In this document: piece by piece, positions 50,784 through 59,808 of the stretch
Numbering within the stretch: the stretch's first letter is position 1
Layout of the letters: every line of letters starts with the position of its first letter
DNA from: Hyphomicrobiales bacterium
GTDB taxonomy: Bacteria > Pseudomonadota > Alphaproteobacteria > Rhizobiales > Beijerinckiaceae
Length of the DNA stretch: 64,000 bases
Assembly: GCA_004144595.1 (NCBI GenBank)
Contig: SEEM01000031.1
Location: 1-64,000, forward strand
Direction of reading: 5' to 3'
The notes under the pieces: model-generated
Databases searched by the model: none
The model's input: the letters and a program-made list of their open reading frames with translations, nothing else
Told to the model about the DNA's origin: nothing
Translations under genes and position numbers: made by a program

Positions 50784-51053
50784 ATGGCACGCATGGAGAT
50801 GAACGCAGTTCCCGCTTCGCTGGTGATCCCGGCGGAGGTTTCGGCGGAAGCCTATTACGAGCTCGGGCTGATGCACGCCTCGGGGCGGGCCGGCGCGATC
50901 GATCTGGTCAAGGCGCAGATGTGGTTCAATGTCGCCTTTGCCCGCGGCTGTGCCCGGGCGGCGGCACATCGCCAGGAACTGGCGCTCGAGATGGATCGCG
51001 ATCAGATCGCCTTGGCGCTGCGCGAGGCCCGCGCTTTCCTGACGCGGCACTGA
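50784..51053 (+). CDS. Short SEL1-like repeat protein
   Basis: AYYELGLMHASGRAGAIDLVKAQMWFNVAFARGCARAAAHRQELALEM. Confidence 0.75.
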   Translation: MARMEMNAVPASLVIPAEVSAEAYYELGLMHASGRAGAIDLVKAQMWFNVAFARGCARAAAHRQELALEMDRDQIALALREARAFLTRH

Positions 51054-51066
51054 GGGACGGGTTCGT

Positions 51067-51125
51067 CAGAGCTTCGGCCCTGATAGCGGCACGCGGCCTT
51101 CGGTAAAAGCCGACGCAGATCACAG
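51067..51125. repeat. Family F repeat, degenerate copy
   Basis: AGAGCTTCGGCCCTGATAGCGGCACGCGGCCTTCGGTAAAAGCCGACGCAGATCA aligns with 53527-53593. Confidence 0.65.
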
Positions 51126-51302
51126 GGCTGGCGTAGCGCGCCGAATAGGATGGTCAGTCCGGCGCTCTAGCCTGAGAGTGGCGCGCCGTTGCGCCGTTCA
51201 GAACGCCGCGATGCCGCCGGCGCAGAAGCCTTGTGGGGTACGAAGGTGGCGGCTATAAGCGCGCCACATTTCCCTATCCGTATCTCTTCCAAGGATCGAC
51301 CG

Positions 51303-51725
51303 ATGGCTGTCCAGCGTACCTTCTCCATTCTCAAGCCCGATGCGACCAAGCGCAACCTCACCGGCGCGGTCAACGCGGTCATCGAGAAGGCTGGCCTGCG
51401 CATCGTCGCGCAGAAGCGCATCCAGATGACCAAGGCTCAGGCCGAGACGTTCTATGCCGTGCATTCGGCCCGTCCGTTCTTCGGTGAGCTCGTCGAGTTC
51501 ATGACCTCCGGCCCGGTCGTCGTGCAGGTGCTGGAAGGCGAGGACGCCATCGCCAAGTATCGCGAAGTGATGGGCGCCACCAACCCCGCCAACGCCACCG
51601 AGGGCACCGTCCGTAAGCTCTTCGCCCTCTCGGTCGGCGAGAACACCGTGCACGGCTCGGACGCGCCGGAGACCGCCGCGATCGAGATCGCGCAGTTCTT
51701 CGCCGGCAACGAGATCGTCGGCTGA
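51303..51725 (+). CDS. ndk: Nucleoside-diphosphate kinase
   Basis: [72 protein letters not shown]. Confidence 0.98.
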   Translation: MAVQRTFSILKPDATKRNLTGAVNAVIEKAGLRIVAQKRIQMTKAQAETFYAVHSARPFFGELVEFMTSGPVVVQVLEGEDAIAKYREVMGATNPANATEGTVRKLFALSVGENTVHGSDAPETAAIEIAQFFAGNEIVG

Positions 51726-51749
51726 TTTCAGCCGCTTGCTGAAAAAGCA

Positions 51750-51786
51750 GAAAGGCGGGCCGGTTTTTCCGGCCCGCCTTTTCTTT
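51750..51786. terminator. Intrinsic terminator downstream of ndk
   Basis: AAAGGCGGGCCGG-TTTTT-CCGGCCCGCCTTTTCTTTT. Confidence 0.9.
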
Positions 51787-51837
51787 TGCGCGCCCGAGCA
51801 GGGCAGGGCTGGTGGCCCTGCACGGCCCGGCGGCTCC

Positions 51838-52680
51838 TCAGAGCCCGAAGGAGTAATTCGTTCCCGTGTCGAACGAATAGCTCGCCGACAGGCCGAAGGT
51901 GAGCGAATCGCGCGAGCCGAACGGCCTGACGATCGGGGAACGCGTGGCGTCGCCGACCAGGCGTTTGTACTCGACATAGGCCGTGGTCTTGAGCTGGTCC
52001 GACCAGTGATAGGTCACCTGCGCCAGCGCGCCGACCGTGTGGACGCCGGCATTGTAGCGCTGCAGCAGGCCGCCGGTGCCGGGCATAGCGCCGCTTGTGC
52101 CGAAATAGGTCCGGACATAGTCGGCCGAGGTGATGCGCATGCGCGGGCCGATGCCGAGCGTCCAGGTGCCGACCGTGGAGAAGGCGTCGAGCTTGAAATC
52201 GGCGACGACGCCGTCGTGGGCTGCGATGCCACGGCGCAGGTCGACGCGTCCGCGCAGCCAGGATGTCGGGTAGAACTCTGCGAAGCCGCCGAGCTCGGCC
52301 CCGAACTTGGTGGCAGGCACCGCAATGAGGGCCGGGTTGACCTTGGCCGAGCGCTTCCAGAGCAGGTCGCCCGAGAAGCCGATGCGCCAGCCCTGGCCGG
52401 AGAAGACGCCGATGCTGAGCATCGCGTCGTCCTCGGCGCTCCACCAAGTGCTCTTCAGGCCCTTGCCGAGCGAGATGATCGGGCGCGCCCGGAAGACGTA
52501 ATCGTCCGAGCCGGTATAGTCGGGCTGGTAGCGCACGCCGGCACCGAGCGTGATGTACCAATTCTGCGCCGTTTGGGGCGAGGTCAGGGTCGAATAATCT
52601 CTCGACTGAGCCTGGGCTTGGCCCGATGGCGACAGGGCGAGGCAGGCCGAGAGACCCGCCAGATACGCAACGCAACGCAT
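51838..52680 (-). CDS. MipA/OmpV family outer membrane protein
   Basis: NWYITLGAGVRYQPDYTGSDDYVFRARPIISLGKGLKST...C-terminal aromatic SFDTGTNYSFGL. Confidence 0.88.
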   Translation of the reverse strand: MRCVAYLAGLSACLALSPSGQAQAQSRDYSTLTSPQTAQNWYITLGAGVRYQPDYTGSDDYVFRARPIISLGKGLKSTWWSAEDDAMLSIGVFSGQGWRIGFSGDLLWKRSAKVNPALIAVPATKFGAELGGFAEFYPTSWLRGRVDLRRGIAAHDGVVADFKLDAFSTVGTWTLGIGPRMRITSADYVRTYFGTSGAMPGTGGLLQRYNAGVHTVGALAQVTYHWSDQLKTTAYVEYKRLVGDATRSPIVRPFGSRDSLTFGLSASYSFDTGTNYSFGL

Positions 52681-52740
52681 GATCCAGAACTCCGACGCGA
52701 CGGCGCCTCCGATAACGATGCCCGCAATCTGGCCGACGAG

Positions 52741-52757
52741 GTTTAATGCGCGGTTAA
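52741..52757 (-). promoter_or_regulatory. CtrA-like binding site (minus strand TTAACC-N5-TTAAAC)
   Basis: Plus strand GTTTAA-TGCGC-GGTTAA, 61 nt upstream of the mipA/ompV start. Confidence 0.6.
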
Positions 52758-53526
52758 GGTTCCCATTTCGTTATCTTCAATATTTTCAAGTGTTTGATCT
52801 TCAACGCTTTTTGCACAATGGCCGCTTTTCGCGTTCTTGTTCTGTCTGTGTTCAGCGACTGGCCGGGCGCCGGCCAGTCTGCCGGCTCGCTGTCTCGCGT
52901 TCGAATGCCGCCGCGATATGGCCAGGCTTCGAACGCCCGCCCCGTTCGTTACGCCTCCTCATGCATGGTGGCCTTGTTGAAAAGAGGGTAGCGGCTCACT
53001 CGCACGCTCCATATTTTTGTTGCGATGCACAATGACGCTGCATCGCAACCGGGCTGTGAGGCTGACATGGCAAAAAGGAACTCCGGCTCGGTCCGGCGGC
53101 GCAAGTCCTCCGAGCACCGCAAGCAGTGGCGCGCGATCGTCGAAGCCTGGAAACAGGGTGACCTGGAGTGGCAGGGCGCCTGGGGTCCCGCGCCCGGCCA
53201 GGCAGGCTGCTTGTGCCCCCGCCCCATATTGGTCGAGCTCGGGCTGGCGGCCTCCGCGGCCGCTTGACGGGTCCAGATGCCTTCGCCGGCCTGTTGAGGG
53301 GCGCCTTGGATTGGGTCGCCTGCGCTGGTGGTGCCCAGGCTCCTGCGGTGCGGAGCAGGGAAAGCTCGATTACCGCGTGTTAATCGATGACGGGGAGAAT
53401 GATCGCGAGGCCAAGCTTTCGGCCGCAATGGACTCCATGAGGGGTGGCGATCGTGGAACTGGCGATTCTCTGGCTGCTCTGCGCGGCCGTCTTCCTCGAT
53501 CTGGCCGAGAACGCGCCCGAGATCGA

Positions 53527-53593
53527 CTAGAGCATCGGTCCGAAAAGTGGCACGCGGCTTTCGGAAAAAGCCGATGCAAAATCAATGCTCTAG
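53527..53593. repeat. Family F palindromic element with 9-bp terminal inverted repeats CTAGAGCAT...ATGCTCTAG
   Basis: Read directly; related to 51067-51125. Confidence 0.75.
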
Positions 53594-53634
53594 AGTATCG
53601 GGTTGAATACGATACTCGGTCCGATATCCTTGCC

Positions 53635-53796
53635 TCAGCCTAGAAGCGACCACGCCGCCCAGCCCAGGAAGATGATACAGGCTGCCATCGTTACGGTGAT
53701 GGCGCTCATGAGCAACAGGCTGACAGTCTTGCTTTCTGCCTTTTTGCGGTCTCCCGGGAGATTGGAAGCCAAAGGCTGCAACGCGGGATCGTCCAT
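53635..53796 (-). CDS. Putative 53-aa single-TM small protein (not in the ORF track)
   Basis: Reverse translation MDDPALQPLASNLPGDRKKAESKTVSLLLMSAITVTMAACIIFLGWAAWSLLG*. Confidence 0.45.
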   Translation of the reverse strand: MDDPALQPLASNLPGDRKKAESKTVSLLLMSAITVTMAACIIFLGWAAWSLLG

Positions 53797-54138
53797 CTGG
53801 CGCACCACAGATCAGGCGGCCATGGCGTTGCCGGCGCCGCAGCGGTTTGTCGGAGCTGGACCTGGTCCAGGGGCCGAGACGTCTCCGTTTTCTTGGCTTG
53901 TCGCATTGAGGGGATCGCCTGACGGTGCCGCAACTCCCAAATGGGTGCTGCGATCTGCTTGGGCCGGCTGAGGAGGCCATCGCTGGCAGAGCGCGTCGTC
54001 GGGGACGCACAGCCCATGAAATCGGCTGTCGGGCCACTGTACTCCTCTTGACCTCGGCGCCGCTCTATGGCCATGCCGGGGCATGGGGTCGGCACCGTGG
54101 TTATCGCTGCGCTCCGTTCTCGAAGGGCAGGCGGAATC

Positions 54139-54501
54139 ATGAAGATGCGGTGGATGGGTGCGGTCGTTCTGGCCGGTGGATTGTCGATTCTGGCGAGCGT
54201 TTCGGCCTATGCCGCAAGCAGCTCGACCACGCTGCCGCCGCCTGATCCGACGGCGAAGAATCTCACCCCCTACATGATCCAGCTGCGCGCCTTCGACGCC
54301 TGCCTGATCACGCAGTCGCAATTGATGGGCACCACGCGCGAAGCGGTCCACACCCCGTGCAGTTGCTACGCCAAGGGCACGGTCGGTGCGATGAGCAAGG
54401 AAGAGATCCAGGCCTTCCGCGACACCGGCTACTTCAACGACACGGCCCGCCAGAAGGGCCTGCAGTTCATCGAGCAGTGCAAGCTGAAGCGCCCGTTCTG
54501 A
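54139..54501 (+). CDS. Small secreted hypothetical protein with conserved-looking Cys residues
   Basis: MKMRWMGAVVLAGGLSILASVSAYAASSSTTLPPPDPTAKNLTPYMIQLRAFDACLITQ...HTPCSCYAKGTVGAMSKEEIQAFRDTGYFNDTARQKGLQFIEQCKLKRPF. Confidence 0.75.
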   Translation: MKMRWMGAVVLAGGLSILASVSAYAASSSTTLPPPDPTAKNLTPYMIQLRAFDACLITQSQLMGTTREAVHTPCSCYAKGTVGAMSKEEIQAFRDTGYFNDTARQKGLQFIEQCKLKRPF

Positions 54502-54688
54502 GCTGACGGCTGCGCCGGACTGCCGGCGCGTACGCGCCTCGCGACGATCGCCTTGCTGCTGACACGCTCCTGACAGAGATTGTCAGCGCGGTGGAGCCAT
54601 TCTGCCGCAGGTCCAGATCATCGTCCGTTCGATCGCTCGCGGTCGAACGGACGGATAGCGGACCGGAGACGAGTGGGGAGACGTCGCC

Positions 54689-55489
54689 GTGCAGCGCGCT
54701 GAACGATTGCTCGACATGATCCAGAGCCTGCGCCGCCGCAGGCGCCCCGTGACCGCCGAGACGCTTGCCTCCGAGCTCGACGTCTCCGTGCGCACGGTCT
54801 ACCGCGATATCGGCGCATTGGTGCGCCAGGGCGTGCCCGTGCGCGGCGAGGCCGGCATCGGCTATGTGCTCGATGCGGGCTTCGATCTGCCGCCATTGAT
54901 GCTATCGCCCGACGAGATCGAGGCTGTTCTTGTCGGCATGCGCTGGCTCAGCGAACGCGCCGATCCGGTGCTGGCGCGCGCCGCCGAGGATGTGGTCAGC
55001 AAGGTCGCGGCAGTGCTGCCGCCGCATCTGCGTCCGATCCTGCTCGACGGCGCCCTGTTCGCGGCCTCCCATCCCGGCGACGTGCCGGCCGATCAGGTCG
55101 ATGTCGGAGCGGTGCGCGCAGCCATCCGTAACGGCCGCAAGCTCTCGATCCACTATAGCGACGAGAGCGGCCACGCGACGCAGCGCATGATCTGGCCGAT
55201 CGGGATGACCTTCTACGAACGCGTGCGCATCGTCATCGCCTGGTGCGAACTGAGGCAGGCCTTCCGCCATTTCCGCACCGACCGCATGACCGGGCTCGTC
55301 GCGCTCGAGGAGCGTTACCCCGCTCGCCGCGCCGATCTCTTCCGCCGCTGGCAGAAGGAGGAGGAGGCGACGCGCGAGGAATGGGAGCGCTGCAAGCGCG
55401 AGGGGGTATCCCCGGCTCAGCCGCGGATCACGGCCCCGCCTTCCAGCCTCGCGCGGCCGGAGGCGACCTCCGCCAGCGCTGCCGGATAA
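54689..55489 (+). CDS. YafY family HTH/WYL-domain transcriptional regulator
   Basis: RAERLLDMIQSLRRRRRPVTAETLASELDVSVRTVYRDIGALVRQGVPVRGEAGIGYVLDAGFDLPPLMLSPDEIEAV. Confidence 0.93.
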   Translation: MQRAERLLDMIQSLRRRRRPVTAETLASELDVSVRTVYRDIGALVRQGVPVRGEAGIGYVLDAGFDLPPLMLSPDEIEAVLVGMRWLSERADPVLARAAEDVVSKVAAVLPPHLRPILLDGALFAASHPGDVPADQVDVGAVRAAIRNGRKLSIHYSDESGHATQRMIWPIGMTFYERVRIVIAWCELRQAFRHFRTDRMTGLVALEERYPARRADLFRRWQKEEEATREEWERCKREGVSPAQPRITAPPSSLARPEATSASAAG

Positions 55490-56040
55490 AGCTTGTGCTC
55501 CTCGACGAGGACGCGTTGCGCCAGCGTCTCCTCGTCGTCGCCGGGCAGCACCGGCACCTTGGCCTGCAGGATCACCGGCCCGGCATCGAGCTCCGGCACG
55601 ACGAAATGCGCCGAGCAGCCATGCTCGGAAACGCCGGCCTCCAGCGCCTGCCGATGCGTGTGCGTACCCTTGAACAAGGGCAGCAGCGAAGGATGGATGT
55701 TGATCATCCGTCCTTCCCAGCGCGTCACGAACCAGGGCGTCAGGATGCGCATGAAGCCGGCGAGCACGATGAGGTCGATCTGGTTGACGCGCAGGACTTC
55801 GTCAATCGCCCGCTCGAAGGCTTCGCGATCCCTGTTGAAGGCGCGATGATCGACGGTCGCGGTGGCGATGCCGAATTCGCGCGCGCGTTCGAGCCCGGCG
55901 ACATCGGGAATGTTGGAGATGACAAGCGCGATTTCTGCCGGATAGCCCTGTGCCTGCGCCGCCTCGGCCAGCGAGACCATGTTGGAGCCGCGCCCGGAGA
56001 TCAGAACCCCGACGCGCTTGCGGGGAGGGGCGATGGTCAC
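55417..56040 (-). CDS. purN: Phosphoribosylglycinamide formyltransferase
   Basis: [100 protein letters not shown]. Confidence 0.97.
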   Translation of the reverse strand: MTIAPPRKRVGVLISGRGSNMVSLAEAAQAQGYPAEIALVISNIPDVAGLERAREFGIATATVDHRAFNRDREAFERAIDEVLRVNQIDLIVLAGFMRILTPWFVTRWEGRMINIHPSLLPLFKGTHTHRQALEAGVSEHGCSAHFVVPELDAGPVILQAKVPVLPGDDEETLAQRVLVEEHKLYPAALAEVASGRARLEGGAVIRG

Positions 56041-57110
56041 AGCGAGAGCTTGCCGCGATAGCCGACCTGCTCTCCGCCGGCCGCGACCGGCACGATCTCG
56101 CCGAGCTTCACCGGCGCCTCGCCTGCGGCCTTCAGCGCGGCGAGCACGTCATCTGCCTTGCTGGCCTCAGCCGCGACGATCATGCCGATGCCGCAGTTAA
56201 AGGTGCGCAGCATCTCGCGCTCGGCGACACCGCCGACCTTGGCGAGCCAGCCGAACACCGCCGGAACCGGAATGGCGGGCAGGTCCAGCGCGACACCGAG
56301 CCCTTCGGGCAGGACGCGCGGAATGTTGTCGGGGAAGCCGCCGCCGGTGATATGCGCCAGCGCCTTGATGCCGTCGGTCGCCTTCAGCGCCTGCAGCAGC
56401 GGCTTCACATAGATGCGGGTCGGCTGCAGCAGCGCTTCTGCGAGGCTCTTTTCCGGCGCGAACGGCGCAGGCGCGTCCCAGCCGAGGCCGCTGAGCTGGA
56501 CGATGCGGCGGACCAGCGAATAGCCGTTCGAATGCACGCCGGAGGAGGGCAGGCCGAACACGATGTCGCCGGGCTTCAAGTCCTCGCGCGGCAGCAACGT
56601 GCCGCGCTCGGCCGCGCCGACGGCGAAGCCGGCAAGATCGTAGTCCTTTTCAGCGTACATGCCGGGCATCTCGGCGGTTTCGCCGCCGATCAGCGCGCAG
56701 CCGGCCTGGCGGCAGCCATCGGCGATGCCGCGGACGATCTCCACGCCGACCTTCGGGTCGAGCTTGCCGGTGGCGTAATAGTCGAGGAAGAGCAGCGGCT
56801 CGGCGCCCTGCACGATCAGGTCGTTGACGCACATCGCCACAAGGTCGATGCCGATCGTCGAGTGCAGCCCGCTTTCGATCGCGATCTTCACCTTGGTGCC
56901 GACGCCGTCATTGGCCGCGACCAGGATCGGATCGCTGAAGCCGGCGGCCTTGAGGTCGAACAGCCCGCCGAACCCGCCGATCTCGGCGTCCGCGCCCGGC
57001 CGGCGCGTCGCGCGCACCAGCGGCTTGATCTCGTCGACCATCGCATTGCCGGCGTCGATATCGACACCTGCCTGCGCATAGGTCAGTCCGTTTGCGCCGG
57101 GCTTGCTCAT
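56037..57110 (-). CDS. purM: Phosphoribosylformylglycinamidine cyclo-ligase
   Basis: [81 protein letters not shown]. Confidence 0.97.
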   Translation of the reverse strand: MSKPGANGLTYAQAGVDIDAGNAMVDEIKPLVRATRRPGADAEIGGFGGLFDLKAAGFSDPILVAANDGVGTKVKIAIESGLHSTIGIDLVAMCVNDLIVQGAEPLLFLDYYATGKLDPKVGVEIVRGIADGCRQAGCALIGGETAEMPGMYAEKDYDLAGFAVGAAERGTLLPREDLKPGDIVFGLPSSGVHSNGYSLVRRIVQLSGLGWDAPAPFAPEKSLAEALLQPTRIYVKPLLQALKATDGIKALAHITGGGFPDNIPRVLPEGLGVALDLPAIPVPAVFGWLAKVGGVAEREMLRTFNCGIGMIVAAEASKADDVLAALKAAGEAPVKLGEIVPVAAGGEQVGYRGKLSL

Positions 57111-57284
57111 TGCGTGTCGCCTTCCTTCTGCTCGCGCGAGCGATAGGCAAGCGCGCCTGCGCTGGCAAGGCATTCGCGCCCGGTTTGTCGATTTCTCACA
57201 GGGAGGAGGCTTCATTCCGGCCGGGCACAGGCCCCCTGAGCGGAGGGCATTGGTCTTTCCCGCGGTTCGCGCGACACTGCCATC

Positions 57285-57815
57285 ATGACGATCCCAAACC
57301 TGATCACCATCGGCCGCCTGTTCCTGGTGCCTCTGGTCATCGTCATGATCGTCGGCGCGAACTGGGAAATGGCCTTCATCCTTTTCGTGGTTGCCGGCAT
57401 CTCGGACGCCGTCGACGGCTTCCTCGCCAAGCGCTGCGGCATGGCGAGCGAGCTCGGCGCCTGGCTCGATCCCGTCGCCGACAAGGCGCTGATCGTCTCG
57501 ATCTACATCACGCTCGCGGTCGTCGGCGCGATTCCGGTCTGGCTCGTCATCCTCGTCGTCGCGCGCGACCTGATGATCGTGGCGGCGGTGATCCTGTCCT
57601 GGCTGCTCGACAAACCTCTGACCATCGCGCCGATCGTCGTCAGCAAGCTCAACACTGCCGCCCAGATCGGCTTCGCCGCGCTGGCACTGGGCTCGCGGGC
57701 CTTCGGCGTCGAGCTCGGCGCCGCGGCGCTGGTCTGTGAACTCGTCGTCGCTGTGTTGACGGTCGCCTCGATGACGGCCTATCTCGCCCTTTGGCTGCGC
57801 CACATGGCGCGTTGA
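57285..57815 (+). CDS. CDP-alcohol phosphatidyltransferase family protein (PgsA-like)
   Basis: [72 protein letters not shown]. Confidence 0.93.
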   Translation: MTIPNLITIGRLFLVPLVIVMIVGANWEMAFILFVVAGISDAVDGFLAKRCGMASELGAWLDPVADKALIVSIYITLAVVGAIPVWLVILVVARDLMIVAAVILSWLLDKPLTIAPIVVSKLNTAAQIGFAALALGSRAFGVELGAAALVCELVVAVLTVASMTAYLALWLRHMAR

Positions 57816-57907
57816 CGGGGTTTATCCGCCACCGCCGCTTGGAACCTCGGTTCTCCATGCACATGTGTCTTGTCCTGCCGGCCGTGACACGCGAGAGAGG
57901 CTGATCG

Positions 57908-59017
57908 ATGACGTTGCAGCGCCAGATCGGCTTCTGGGTCGGTTCCCTACTCGTGTTCGTGCTGTTTCTGGTGGTGCTGCGGGATGTGCTGCTGCCCTTC
58001 ATCGCGGCTCTGGCGCTGGCTTACCTGCTCGATCCGCTGGCCGACCGGCTGGAGCGGATGGGGCTCAGCCGCCTCGCAGCCACGATTCTGATCCTCGTCG
58101 TCTTCCTGCTCATCTTCGTGCTGGGGCTGGTGCTGCTGGCGCCCTTGCTCGGTCAGCAACTCGCCGGCCTTGTCGCGCGGCTGCCTGCCGATGCCGCCAA
58201 GCTCCAGGCGCTGGTATTGGAGAAAGGCGCGCCCTGGCTCGAGCGCTTCGGTGGCTCCGACCTCACCAAGGAGGCGCAGAGCTCGCTGGGCAATGTCGTC
58301 GGCGACGGCATCAAATGGTTTGGCGGGCTGCTCCAATCGCTGTGGAGCGGCGGGACCGCGATCATCGGCGTGTTCTCGCTGCTGGTGCTGACGCCGGTCA
58401 TCGCGTTCTACCTGCTGGTCGATTGGGACCGCATGGTCGCCACGGTCGATGGCTGGCTGCCGCTCGACCATCGCGGCACCATCCGTGGCCTGCTGCGCGA
58501 GATGGACATGGCGATCGCCGGCTTTCTGCGCGGGCAGGCGCTGGTCTGCGTACTGCTCGGCGGCTTCTATGCGATCGGCCTCAGCGTCATCGGCGTCAAT
58601 TTCGGTGCGCTGATCGGCATCATCTCCGGTTTCCTCTCCTTCATCCCCTATGTCGGCTCGCTGACCGGGCTGGTGCTCTCGGTCGGCGTCGCGACCGTGC
58701 AGTTCTGGCCGGACTGGACCTGGCCCCTGGCGACGCTCGGCGTCTTCCTCGCCGGGCAGTTCCTCGAAGGGAATATCTTCCAGCCGAAGTTCGTCGGCGA
58801 CTCCATCGGCGTGCACCCAGTCTGGCTGATGTTCGCGCTGCTCGCCTTCGGCTCGCTGTTCGGCTTCGTCGGGCTCTTGCTGGCAGTGCCTCTGGCTGCC
58901 GTCATTGGCGTGCTTTGCCGCTTCGCGCTCCGGCAATATCTCACCAGCAATCTCTACCACGGCGGCGATGCCACCCGCGCCGCGGCGGCGAAGGCGCGCA
59001 TCGACGCCGACGACTGA
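57908..59017 (+). CDS. AI-2E family transporter (PerM-like)
   Basis: VLLPFIAALALAYLLDPLADRLERMGLSRLAATILILVVFLL; GVHPVWLMFALLAFGSLFGFVGLLLAVPLAAVIGVL. Confidence 0.94.
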   Translation: MTLQRQIGFWVGSLLVFVLFLVVLRDVLLPFIAALALAYLLDPLADRLERMGLSRLAATILILVVFLLIFVLGLVLLAPLLGQQLAGLVARLPADAAKLQALVLEKGAPWLERFGGSDLTKEAQSSLGNVVGDGIKWFGGLLQSLWSGGTAIIGVFSLLVLTPVIAFYLLVDWDRMVATVDGWLPLDHRGTIRGLLREMDMAIAGFLRGQALVCVLLGGFYAIGLSVIGVNFGALIGIISGFLSFIPYVGSLTGLVLSVGVATVQFWPDWTWPLATLGVFLAGQFLEGNIFQPKFVGDSIGVHPVWLMFALLAFGSLFGFVGLLLAVPLAAVIGVLCRFALRQYLTSNLYHGGDATRAAAAKARIDADD

Positions 59018-59024
59018 GTTCGTC

Positions 59025-59723
59025 ATGTCCGATGTTCCCCCGCGCCCGCGCCAGCTCGCCTTCGACCTGCCGGTCGACAGCCGCCACGGTGTCGAGGATT
59101 TTCTGGTCGGTGCCTCCAACGAGGCAGCCTATGGCCTGGTAGAGCGCTGGCCGGCCTGGCCGGAATCCTGGCTGCGCCTGACCGGGCCGGAAGGCGCCGG
59201 CAAGACCCATCTCGCCGCGATATGGGCCCGCGCCGCCCATGCCTGGACGATTCCCGCCAGGGAGTTGAGCGAGGCGCAGGTCCCGCATCTGGTTTCCGGC
59301 GGTGCGCTGGTCATCGAGGATTGCGATTCGGGCTCCTTCGACGAGCCCGCGCTGTTCCATCTGATGAATGCGATCAAGGCCCGCGGCGGCTTCCTGCTGC
59401 TGACGGCGCGGCGCCCGCCCGATCTCTGGGGCGTGGGCGTGCCGGACCTGCTCTCGCGGCTGAGGCTGGCGCCTGCCGCGACGATCGAGCCGCCGGATGA
59501 CGGCCTGCTGCGGGCCCTGCTGGTCAAGCTCTTCATCGATCGCCAGCTCGTGGTCGATGTCGCCGTGATCGACACGCTCGCCATGCGGATGGAGCGCTCC
59601 TTCGCCGCGGCGCGGCAGGTCGTCGACCGGCTGGACCGGCTCGCGCTCGAGCGCGGACGCCGTGTGACGCGTCCGCTGGTGCAGGAGGCGCTGGCGGAAC
59701 TGTTTCCGGAGGAGCTGGGTTGA
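59025..59723 (+). CDS. hdaA: DnaA-related HdaA-like replication regulator / chromosomal replication initiator family
   Basis: PRQLAFDLPVDSRHGVEDFLVGASNEAAYGLVERWPAWPESWLRLTGPEGAGKTHLAAIWA; ends in AAA lid, lacks DnaA DNA-binding domain. Confidence 0.88.
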   Translation: MSDVPPRPRQLAFDLPVDSRHGVEDFLVGASNEAAYGLVERWPAWPESWLRLTGPEGAGKTHLAAIWARAAHAWTIPARELSEAQVPHLVSGGALVIEDCDSGSFDEPALFHLMNAIKARGGFLLLTARRPPDLWGVGVPDLLSRLRLAPAATIEPPDDGLLRALLVKLFIDRQLVVDVAVIDTLAMRMERSFAAARQVVDRLDRLALERGRRVTRPLVQEALAELFPEELG

Positions 59724-59808
59724 TCCGGGCCGTCTCTGCGCAGGCTCCATGCTGCAAATCATGTCGCTTGTCATCGAACCGTCGCACTAGAATGGCTTCA
59801 ACGCTGGC

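Noticed and set aside
53025-53267. Possible IS66 TnpA-like remnant
   Set aside because: Only a short, weak resemblance (HRKQWRAIVEAWKQGDL); no inverted ends or second gene, so not listed as a mobile element feature.
53468-53530. Very short hydrophobic ORF (MELAILWLLCAAVFLDLAENAPEID)
   Set aside because: About 25 codons with a GTG start; too short to support without translation data.
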